Assembly (NCBI GenBank): GCA_035610835.1 | Contig: CM069446.1 | Coordinates: forward strand, 4,032,075 to 4,096,074 | From: Ophiura sarsii | Taxonomy: Eukaryota > Echinodermata > Ophiuroidea > Amphilepidida > Ophiuridae | Direction: 5' to 3' | Length of the DNA: 64,000 bases | In this document: positions 23,578-34,600 of the stretch, one piece after another | Numbering within the stretch: the stretch's first letter is position 1 | Layout: each line of letters begins with the position of its first letter | The notes under the pieces: model-generated | What the model saw: the letters and a program-made list of their open reading frames with translations, nothing else | The model's database searches: none | Told to the model about the DNA's origin: nothing | Program-made: the position numbers and the translations under genes

Positions 23578-24750
23578 CCAGAAAAAGGGGTATTAATATT
23601 TATTAAAATGGATCGAAATGTGTCGAAATGGATCGAAATAGTATAGAAATGATACGGAATGAGTCTAATCTAAAGGTACTTTTCTGGCAGGCGGTCAAAA
23701 TTGACAAACAAATGTATGAAGAAAATACGTAATTTCATTCGGTTGGGGTCCGAATTATCCTGGAGGTCATAGCGTTTTACTCGTAAAATCATAGAGGGTG
23801 GTTAAGAAATTAATACCATTGTAATGGGGGGGGGGGGGGGGGGGGGGGGGGGGGATTTTAGTTTAAAAAAACTGAATGTTATAACATTATATAACAACCT
23901 TTGGGCTTGTGTGTGGGTGTGTAGGGGGAGGGGGTCGGTCATGAAAAATAATCGAAATAAGACCAAAATGTAAATAAGACAACAAATTTCGCGCGCTACG
24001 CGCGCATGTTTTAAACGAACAGATAATTGGGCAACATGATGTGAAGTAATTGTGGGTAATGGAAGTACTGCCCCCTCCATCCGAGTAATCCTGGTCAAGC
24101 AACTGTTCTTTGTCTATTCTTTGCCTAGTCGAGCTGCTGTAGCTGTCGTAACGCTCTCCTCTCATCATTGTTGATTCCTTCCTTCTCTTGTTCTTTCCTG
24201 GCTTCTTTCTTTCCTGGCTTCTTTCTTTTCTCTATTTTTCCTTTTAACTATCTTTATTTCTTTATGTTTTCATTATTTTCTCTAACATAAAATGTGCATT
24301 CGTTTATCAATCCTTCTGTTTTGAACAATTAAAATCAGCTATTCAAGGCAGCTATTTTGCAATATTTCCAATTTTCGTTAGAGTCATTCGCTTGAAAATT
24401 GAATCTGAATCTAAACATCCTCATCTATAATTTTCAGCGATAAAATTGCATTTGTGCTCTACTTCACGGTCATGTCGAGCTTCCACCTGACTACGTGTAC
24501 ATTATATGAACGTGACAAAGTACCGATACCGCCCATCAGCTCCCGTTTAGCAGTTCCGCTACGAAGGTATTTGCGATAATATAGCATATTATTGGCGTTT
24601 ATACCCTTTCTTTTAAGAAATAAGCGATGCTTGTGTGCATTCCAAATGTATTTCGATTTGTTTCGACTAACTTCGATTCATTTCGATACATAGGCCTACA
24701 TATCGACTTATTTCGAGCCATTTCACTAAAATACTAATACCCCCAGAAAA
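23578..24750. mobile_element. Probable foldback element with CGAAAT-rich ends
   Basis: The left end (GGGGTATTAATATTTATTAA followed by ATGGATCGAAATGTGTCGAA) is matched in reverse complement at the right (ATTTCGA words, then CTAATACCCCC at 24733-24743). A 29-base G-run lies at 23826-23854. No target duplication is clear and no gene is seen inside. Confidence 0.5.
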
Positions 24751-24794
24751 GTGCAAACAGTATTCAGACCAATGACGTTCCCAACTTGTTTATG

Positions 24795-24880
24795 GCACTT
24801 CCTCTACTTTGTCAACCAGTTGTTCGATGACTACATAGCACTTCCTCTACTTTGTCAACCAGTTGTTCGATGACTACATA
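24795..24880. repeat. 43-bp perfect direct duplication
   Basis: Two exact adjacent copies of a 43-bp segment beginning GCACTTCCTCTACTTTGTCA. Confidence 0.9.
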
Positions 24881-24943
24881 GCACGCAATTTAAGGTTGGT
24901 GACTGCGTACGGACTATTCTAAGGTTCTTGTTTGAAATCGCTG

Positions 24944-25003
24944 ACTTTGTTTTGGTACCAAGGGATTGCCCCGAGGGGCAATCCCGAGGTACCAAAACAA
25001 AGT
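24944..25003. repeat. 60-nt near-perfect palindrome
   Basis: Arms of ACTTTGTTTTGGTACC then GGGATTGCCCC, a 2-nt loop, then the reverse complement. There is one 2-nt mismatch per arm. Confidence 0.85.
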
Positions 25004-27270
25004 TCAAAGTTCAAAACAGAGTTCGTATTTTTGTGTCATTTCCCCCTGAGGTAAATAAACACCACCCCATTGAATAATGGAGCAATCTAGGGCAATCTAG
25101 GGGATTCCCCACTACGTCATTGTTTTTCTCTGGATTGTTTTTCTTTGACCAATAGCGGAGAAGCTGTTATAAAGAACGATTATGAGATAGACCAATCACA
25201 GTTCGGCAAATATTATGCATGTTCAGGGCCACAAATTAATTTAGTTTTTGATTTGCAAACAAGCACGGAAAATAAACAAACAAACAAACAGAAGTTTCTT
25301 CATTCCCGATCCTGTAAAGAATTCAGAAGCAGGAAAGATCAATTTTGCCGATTGGAAATAATATTATATGAAATATGACTTCATACCCTGGACGAATATT
25401 TCGTCTCAGATCTACCGTACGAATAAGTTTTTGAAGCTATTTTTGTAAGCTTATTCATCATTGAAAGAGTCAATGCAAATGATCATGATCGGGATCATGA
25501 TGTCTCATCATAATCATGGATCCATGGATCAAAGTCGAATCACTTCAACAACCTTCTTATGTTTATGGTCAATTGATGGGGAAATATAATCAAAATCGCA
25601 GCTAAATCGTGTTGTACGATTCCATTCTTTGTCTGCTTGTTTAGAGACGACGTTATTCGGTGAGTAATGATTGATGGCCTATTGAGACCTACATCGTGAG
25701 TCTTTTTGACAAACAAAAGTATGTTGTCTTGCCCTAATTATTATTATAGTTGCAGTGTCAGTGTTTGTCAAGCTTTGACAAAAATTAAATGGGTTGTCAT
25801 GTGTCGTAGACGGGATGGCTATCATAGGCCTAGCTAGGAGTAGGCTCGTACGTAGGCCTAGTTAATTTAGCCTAACATTTTTTAATCTTGTCAGTTTCGG
25901 TTTTACAACAAAAATGGATGACGCCTGACTTCGATTTTGAATACGTTTCTTGAATTGAAACATTTATAAAGTCACCTTTGATGAGACAGATTCCTGTTCT
26001 GTACTAGGCTGTTTATCATGGGGTTTTTTTTGCGTCCCCAGTCAAATTTTATACTAGTTTGTTAGCCCTGTAATCAGATTTATTTCACTGATGCTTGATA
26101 CGGCCGTGTTTGCCTGTGAGACTGAGACAGACACGCAACGTCAGAGCGATGTTTAATAGCTTACAATCGCTTGACACATGACATACGGTACATTGTACGT
26201 ACTCGTCACTTGTGTCATTTGGGGTCCATGATGAAGCTTACAAAATTTCACAGAGTCTGCGCTCGCTGCTGCTGAGGGACGTCCAGTTACCAGTATCTGT
26301 AGGGCAGGCTAGCCGCCGCGCTGGTGGTTCAAACACACACCAGTTATTCAAATCATGCAGACATAGCTTTCACACTCTTTCATGACACCCTTCATTCAAG
26401 TCCTTTCAACATCCGACTGATACATATAATAGCATGGTGGTCATGGGTTAAGTGTAGGTTAATGCTTGGTTGGGGAGATGGTGGTCCTGTAAAGCATGTA
26501 GACAGCTGGGCTGGTGATACGGTCATGCCCCAACAGGTGACAACAGGCAGCTCCTGGTAGATTTAGTTCCCAAGTTTGTTGTGTAGGTTCTCTTGATGCC
26601 CATCAGACCTCCAGATATTATTATTTTTCTATAATTTATATCTTGATGTTGTTCTCTGTGTTTGGGCTTTTATCTTATCATTATGTCACTTTCATTGGCA
26701 TTTTTAACCTCTGCCCATTTGTGTGTCTTGTTTTATGCATATTTTCTGAGTTGCATTGAACCAATTGATTGGCCTTTCAGAGCTCTCTTTCGAGAGTTAC
26801 CAGTTTGATTTTTAATCACTCTGGTCATTAACCTTGTTAATGTCTGTTGGGCTATTGTTCACATTTGCGCTTTATATACAAAAAAAAAGGACAAAATTTG
26901 CCGTTCATCATTGACATTTTACAACGATATAAAAATGGTGTTTTGTTGTGGTTCGTTTGTTGTGTTTTCAATGTAGTATTTATTGTTGAAAGTACAGCCG
27001 CGAGTAGTCGTGTCGCGTGTATCCATGTTTAGGGCCCCACTCGCAAACATCTGCCTCTTGTTACTATGCCACGTCACACAAAACGCCCCGCCCCCAGGTC
27101 CTTGATGCGCGTACAAGTACATTTTGGAGGTCTTGGCAATATATCAATAACCTGCGTTGTGCGTTCGCGTTTCCATGTAACGATCAATTTGAGTGGAAGC
27201 GCGGTGGTACGCAAATTTTCAAAAGTTATGAATACATATTGGCACACTTTGATAAATCAAATTTCGATTA
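25004..27270. other. Intergenic region between the two MCT copies, no gene recognised
   Basis: Only short ORFs without family features. Holds an (AAAC)n run near 25274 and several taggcctag words near 25850. I see no RNA gene and no convincing exon. Confidence 0.5.
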
Positions 27271-27399
27271 CGAAAGCTCCAAAAAGGATAGAGAAAATTC
27301 TTATTACGTATTGAAGATTGCTGAACGTGATTATTAGTACTTCACATTCATGTTAGATATAATGGCTTATACAAATCATGTTTCACATGGGAGAATTGT

Positions 27400-28262
27400 T
27401 TTGGACACGCTCTGTATTGTACTAAACACTACGGCTCGGCTCGTCTTACGCGTTTCGCGACACAAAAACATAACACCTGCACTTGAAGAGCTTTATTGGC
27501 TACCTGTTCGACAGAGGCACCTGATTTTATTTCGGATCTGATACGTCCTTATGTTCCTGCCAGAGCCTTAAGATCTGCTTCAGAAACGCGCCTCGTTGTT
27601 CCCAGGTCAACTACAAAGATTTATGGAGATCGAGCGTTTTTGTGGAACAGTCTCCCTATCAACGTCCGTCAAGCTCCATCTCTAAATAGCTTCAAGTCGC
27701 GACTAAAACCACACCTATTCAAGCAATATTATTATGTCTGATCTATGATTTTCTCATCTCGTTAACCAGTTTGTTAATGTCATAGAAATTTCTTTTTGTG
27801 ATTTTCGTGTTACTGGCTAAGGGTGTAAAGTGCTGGCAACCTCTCCCCTCAGTCCAGTCTTGTGCCGGTCACATCAACATCAACTCAATAATATTTTTGC
27901 AGTGCAATTTTGCAATTGTCATGTGCAGGTCACATAACCATATTCTTGGTATGTTAGGCTTTTTTGCTCTTTATATACAAAAAAAAGAAAGAAAAAAAAG
28001 AAGGCATTTTTAACTATAATATTTTTGTTTTTATCTGCTTTCTTCATATATTTATATTGTATTATATCATTGCATTGTGTCTATTTTTGTATTTTTTATG
28101 CATTTTTTAATATATATATTATTCGTTGGTCTTTTTAATGATTAGTTTTTTAATGTGTATGTAATGATGGTGACTATTTTTGGCCATCTTATTCATGTAA
28201 AGCGCATTGAAGCTTTGCGTACTGCGCTATATAAGTCCTGTATTATTATTATTATTATTATT
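27400..28262 (+). mobile_element. CR1-like LINE 3' fragment with (TTA)n tail
   Basis: Two frames give the conserved C-terminus: LEELYWLPVRQR (27484-27520), then IRPYVPARALRSASETRL, YGDRAFLWNSLP and FKSRLKPHLF (27530-27740). An internal deletion and frame change separate the two. The 3' end has AAGCGCATTGAAGC and GCGCTATATAA followed by TTATTATT, typical of CR1/L2-type tails. It lies in the copy B duplicate and is absent at the matching site of copy A (near 2097), so it inserted after the duplication. Confidence 0.85.
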
Positions 28263-28532
28263 GATCTTTCACATAATCTATGGTGACACGATTTATGTTA
28301 TCAGATACCGCTTATCACTAATGCACCGGATTCGAGAGGTACACTTTGTCGCATCTGTATTGTGTACGACGCCCAGCACTGGTTTACAATGTTTTCAAGC
28401 TAAAATGACTACCGTATACGCGTGAGAGTTATATATCTTCTTGTTCTCTGGATGTTAAAATATTGCACCTGTGATCTTTCACATAATCTACGATGTCATA
28501 GATAGATTTGTTCTCAATAACTTGCACATACT

Positions 28533-28669
28533 CTATAATGACCTAGAATTGTGATGTTTTACATATTTGTTAATGTCGTAAATAAGTAAAGGGATCAAAG
28601 AAAAAAGTGGAACAAACCCAAGGAACAGAAATGACGCTGTGTAATTTCCAAATTTGTCAAAAAGCCATC
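28533..28669 (-). CDS. MCT copy B, exon 4 (terminal)
   Basis: 137 nt from a TTTTACAG acceptor to the TAG stop. The encoded protein is the same as in copy A. Confidence 0.9.
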
Positions 28670-31600
28670 CTGTAAAATAAAACAGAAAAAACAAATTATT
28701 ATGGAATTATATCAAAATATTAACTTAGCTGATTGTCTTCTTTGCTGACGGACGGACGGGAATTTGTTTTCCCTCTAAACCTCGATCTAATACACGCTCA
28801 TCTGCATGTTATAATGAATATCCCGCAAATAAACAAACTTTGATTTTCCTTTTAACTTTCATGTACCATCGAATAGCTCGTTGGCTTAATGCTCTATCTA
28901 GACACATTCAAATCATCGATATCACCCATTATCTCGTTCAAAACGAACACATTTTTCATGTCAATGAACTTTTATTACGGTGAAGCTGTCGCTGTTCGTC
29001 AGAGTAAAAATTATTTTACTCTAGACTTTTTCGAAAATCCAATAATATAATTATGCATTTTAAAATGTCTGTCTACTCGACTATGAAATGTGAGTTTAAA
29101 ACTGACATTTTATAGTCGAGTCACCAGGCATTGTATAGGGAGTCGGCACTGAGGGCTCACTAATTTCTTCTCATTTGTATAAACATGATAGAGGAGAATC
29201 TCCCAATTGTCTTCGGATCTGTAATCAGATGTTTTACACTATCATACTATAATTTGCACAATGTTGTATGTACACTGAAAACTTAAACTAGTTAGGCACA
29301 GGCTGGACTAACTTTAAACTAGTCGAGCGGACTAACATCAAGCAAGTCGAGTCGAGCGACTAACGTAAAGCTAGTCCAGCAATGCTGGACTAGGCTAAAG
29401 CTAGTCAAGATAGGCACCATCTGGACTAACTTAAAGCTAGTCGAGCGACTAGCCTAAACTAGTCCAGCTTAGGACGGACTAACAAAAAACTAGTCTAGCG
29501 ACTAACGTAAAGCTAGTCAACTATTGAACATATTGGTCATTTTACTTAACTGTTGACCACATTGGGCATTGTTTACTCAACTGTTGAACTGTTGCAAGGT
29601 TACTCAACGTTGAGTAAACGTTTTATTTAACATTTTAGCAGTGTATTTAATAACAATCTGTGTCTATTACCTGATAGAAATCCGCTAGATACTGAACCAG
29701 CAGCATACGCAGCAAAGTCATAGTTCATGGCGTGTGTAATAGAGTCCTCATCAATGGTACTAAAAATAAACTTGACGCAGCCACAGTTGAACAATGCGTT
29801 TCCGAAGTTCAACGCAAATGATGAGAACATAAATCCAACATAAGAATGTATGACCGTAAATACAGGATCTAACAAGAGTGCAAATGAGGGGATCAGCATG
29901 GAAGTGTACAGAATCTGTTTGAGAGATAGCACCTTTGTTAAGGCTAAGTAACCTATGTTACCCACTAGGTTACCGATTCCACCAACCGTTGCAAGAGCAG
30001 ATGCATCATACGGTTGGAAGCCAATATCCAAACTGTGCGGCACAAGATAGATTAACCATCCCGTGTAAAAATATCCAGCAGCAAAGGCTAAGCATAAAAC
30101 AACCGATATGTATTCAAAGTTTTTAAACAAATTTAAATCGAGTTTTTCAATGATAATCATGATATATGCAGGATATCTGTCACGTTCGGATGAGCCGGTG
30201 GTCAGTTTTGTTTTATTTTCCTGTTCTTTCTTAGCATATGATTCCTGTGGTACGTCTGTGTAATGCGGTCTTATTAAAGAAGCAGAGACTAGAAGGTGCA
30301 AGTAGAGTCCTCCAATGATCAGCATTGCACCTCGCCATCCATAGATATCGAGTAAGAACTGCGTCAGTAAAGGCATCACCATTACGCCACTGGATAATCC
30401 TAAATGGACGATGACATTGGCAGTATCAATGTATTTATCGAAGTAGTCAGGTAATACAGCCATAGTCACAGCCTCTCCTCCAAATAAGAACCCTTGATAA
30501 ATGTAAAAGCAGACAATTTTAAATAACTTAGTTAACATGAAATCAATAGAAATAGAAAAACTGTATATATAGTAATAGCATACTAAAAGACGGAAAATGA
30601 GCAAAGTGTATGTATAAAGCCATTGGCCCGGGTGTTTTTAAAAGAAACTTAATCGAACTGGCAATTACATATCGACAATGACAGTTTGAGAAATGTGTGC
30701 TCAGATCTTTCTTGGCAAATTCGTTAGTATATAGCAGGGCCCTTGGAAGTATATTTTGTATGGGGTGCTGTAACTGTTTAAGTTTTTATCACTACGGCGT
30801 GGGGTCCAGAGGCAAAGTCGTTTACGAGGTTCAGAGGGCTCCGCCCTCTGAACCTGTTGGGTTTTAGCATGTTTGAATGGCCTACAAAAGCTCTCTTTGC
30901 TATGAATATTTACATTTACTTGCAAACAACTCTGACTTGGTTTAGAGACATTAGGGGATCAGGGGGGCGAAGCCCCACAAAGCTGTTGGGTTTAAGTTTT
31001 CTTTTTTCTGTCAGGTTTTAATTTTTTTCATATGGCTACGAAATCATGACAAAGTATCCACAAACACACACTTTCGCTTGCCATGCCATTATGACTTGAA
31101 TTGAATCGAGTTATTCGCCTGAAAGCCTTAACTTGAATTGACTCAAAGTAAAAACTAACTACTATATACTTTAAGCTAATGCTAAACTAATTTTTGATTG
31201 TTAAAAATAAATGTTGTTATGTCCATCATGCTTACAAAATTTCCTGAACATGATAGGCAATTTTAATCCATAAAGCGAATAGTGTTATGATTCAATTAAA
31301 TTTATGCTACTTGAACAAAATCAATTAATTGACCTGACATGAGCCAACCAGTGACTAGAGTGATTGGATTCACTTGACTTGGACTCGGTTTACACTGTCT
31401 GTGATTTGACTTGAGTTGTGACTCTTCTTTCGGTATTTGCCCCGCCCTGTTATCTCCTCATGAAAGAAAATATATCGTACCTGTTAATATGATTGACATC
31501 GCCAGTGTTGGTAAAGACGTGGCAAATGAGCCAACAACTATACCTATAGATGACAGTAAACCGTAACATATCAAAACGACACGGGCTGAAAACCGCTTCC

Positions 31601-34600
31601 TTAATACACCAGCTAGTAAACCTAATGCAATTCATAAATCGAGTAAGAAATAAGAACAACATAGTTTTGTTAAGAATAAATAAATAAAATTAATATTGGT
31701 TAACGAACATGTCATCATAGATCTTTATCAAACAGCAATATCCTATATATCATCATGTTAAAAACTAAATGATTTCATGCTAGAACCGTTGGAGTTTGAA
31801 AATCAACTCCAGTGCACATGTAAGTTCACTATCCGGTGATTAACCGTCGCGTAGATACGTACAAGACTTGCAGACGAGGGTAAAAGGAAACGAAGCTAAA
31901 TTAAGTATGAATTGAATGCACTTGTATATAAGTATTGCCTGAAAAAACAACTTACATTTGATTTTCCAACTCCAACGGGTTTGGGTGTGGGCTTTACTAT
32001 AATAAACACTTCAAAAGAATAATTATTTTTATAATTCAAACTTTTCGAAATTAATAAACACATTAATAAATAAATAAATAAACACACAATCAGGATGAAA
32101 ACGATGTCATAATTGTTGTCAAAACCTAAATTCATTTGAGATTTAATCTAAGGAAATCCCAAAAATTGTTGTTCTACAAATAAAAAAACCAAGCCTCATT
32201 ATAATCTCAGACCTGAATAATCGTGTGTGTTTACCGGCGAATAAATATACATTTTGAGGTAGAAGGCGGGATTTCAAAGTTGAAAATACCAAAATGTTCT
32301 TAAATGAGCATAGAAAATTCCAATCTGAAAATCATACCCCAATTCCCTGCATGTGTATGCTTTGAAAAAATTGGGTCATGCTAGTGTTGCTCAACTCAAG
32401 GGATGAGTGGGTCATGCGGTTGTTGCTCAATGGATGAATGGGTCATGCTGGTGTTGCCCAAGTCATGCTGGTGTTGCTCAAGGGATGAGTTGGCCATGCT
32501 GGTGTTGCCCAGAGGATGAGTGGGTCATGTTGGTGTTGCCCAAGTGATGGATGGGTCATGCTGGTGTTGCTCAAGGGATGAGTGGGTAATGCTGGTGCTG
32601 CCCAAGGGATGAGTGGGTCATGCTGGTGTTGCCCAAGTCATGCTGGTGTTGCCCAAGGGATGGGTGGGTCATGCTGGTGTTGCCCAGAGGATGAGTGGGT
32701 CATGTTGGTGTTGCCCAAGTGATGGATGGGTCATGCTGGTGTTGCTCAAGGGATGAGTGGGTAATGCTGGTGTTGCTCAGGGGATGAGTGGGTCATGCTG
32801 GTGTTACCCAAGGGATGAGTGGGTCATGCTGGTGCTGCTCAATGGATGAGTGGGTCATGCTGGTGTTGCTCAAGGGATGAGTGGGTCATGTTGGTGTTGC
32901 TCAATGGTTGAGTAGGTCATGTTGGTGTTGCTTAGGGGAAGAGTGGATCATGCAGGTTTTGCCCAAGAATTCATTGATAATGATGATAAATCGGAAAAAG
33001 TGTACTTTAGGTCCCAGATTCTGGACTGTACTAGTATAGGACGATACTGGAACACCCAGTATCGTCCGATACTGGTAACAGTCACTGTTCCAGTATCATC
33101 CAATATCGGTATCGGGCAATACTGGAACATAATTATGTACCAGTATATATCAATACTGGGACAAATCTCACTAGTATCACGTATTCCAGTAAAATCATAT
33201 CAGTAGACCGATACTGGCGACTTTTATGTTTCAGTGTTGAACGATACTGGTATACCAGTATCTGATGGGACCTAAGGTACACTTTTTCCGATAAATCGTA
33301 CAAAAGCAGACGCGGATCCTGGATTTTTTTTAAGGGTGTCCAAATATTTAAATAGTCGGACCAAAGTGTGACGAAAGCGGTGCGCAGTACCGCGCTCCGC
33401 GCTAGCGCTACACTCTTAGAAGGTCAGGATCAAATACATGAGTAGATTTCCGGCTCACTTTGTTTTGATCCTTTAAGGATCATTTTCGGATCGTTTTGAT
33501 CCGTTTTCGGATCGTTTTGATCCGTTTCCAGATAGATATCAACAAACGGATCAAATTCACCTTGATCAACTTTGATCTGATTTCCGGATCAATTCGATGA
33601 AAAAGTTCATTGGTCAATAGGTGACTGACGTCACTCTTTCGCAAACCGATAGACGACAAGCAGACGATCTTTTGAATTCGGTCGCCATTGAAACAAGGGT
33701 GAAATACCGTGGTAAGTTATCCAGTCTAATCTGTAAAATGTTACATGATTTTGTCGGTAAAGTAGTTTTATTTTTTATGTTTGAACATGCTCTATTCTTG
33801 TGAACAAATTTCTTGTACCTGACCAGTGCCATCAGTACGATTTTCGGTCAAAATGCTCCTCACAAAATGTCACGATCACTGCGATGTACTAGGCCTACAC
33901 GATGTAGTAAGCTTACTGCACTCGATATATAGTCTGCAGTGGGTCTCTTAGAAGGTCAGGATCAAATATGAGACGAAAAGGATCAATTTTGATCCAGAAG
34001 CGGTATCACACATGAGCTTACCCTTTCCGGATCAAAGTGATCCGACAAGCAGGATCATTATTTTGATCCGTTTCAGTATCATTTGACAGAAATATTTGAT
34101 CCCATTTCGGATCAAACTTTTTTGATCCTGCTTGTCGGATCACTTTGATCCGGAAAGGGTAAGCTCATATGTGATACCGCTTCTGGATCAAAATTGATCC
34201 TTTTCGTCTCATATTTGATCCTGACCTTCTAAGAGTGTAGTCTACGTTGCATACCTTGTATAATTTCACTGTCACACAATCGAACAACACCCTCTGATAC
34301 TTCCCATCCGAGAACCAACCAAATACGAGGTCTACTGGCATTGGATTTACCAAAGAACTGCGCTTTAAGCACACTAGGGATTACTAGGGACGATATTTTG
34401 TATGCGTCACGATAGTATCACACCCCTTCATAACGCGCTAATATTGAATTTGCTAGAAACGCGTGAAGGCGATATCTATGTGGCTGTGTAAGAGTTCCTA
34501 GTTATCTTTAAAAAAATGATCAAATTATTTGTCTCTGTTCGGACGTATAAAGGTTTTCTATTACACGATATTGAAATATATGAAATAGCAAGGAATATAG

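Noticed and set aside
26324..26560. Tryptophan-rich 78-aa ORF
   Set aside because: No recognisable motif, no splice or start context of note, and no counterpart in the duplicate.
27017..27337. 106-aa plus-strand ORF
   Set aside because: No family features and overlaps another frame of similar length. Its 3' part is the duplicated downstream flank also found near copy A, where the frame is not kept.
33614..33832. Overlapping ORFs on both strands at 33.6-33.8 kb as a small gene
   Set aside because: They lie inside the TA-flanked GGATCAAA MITE and show no family features.
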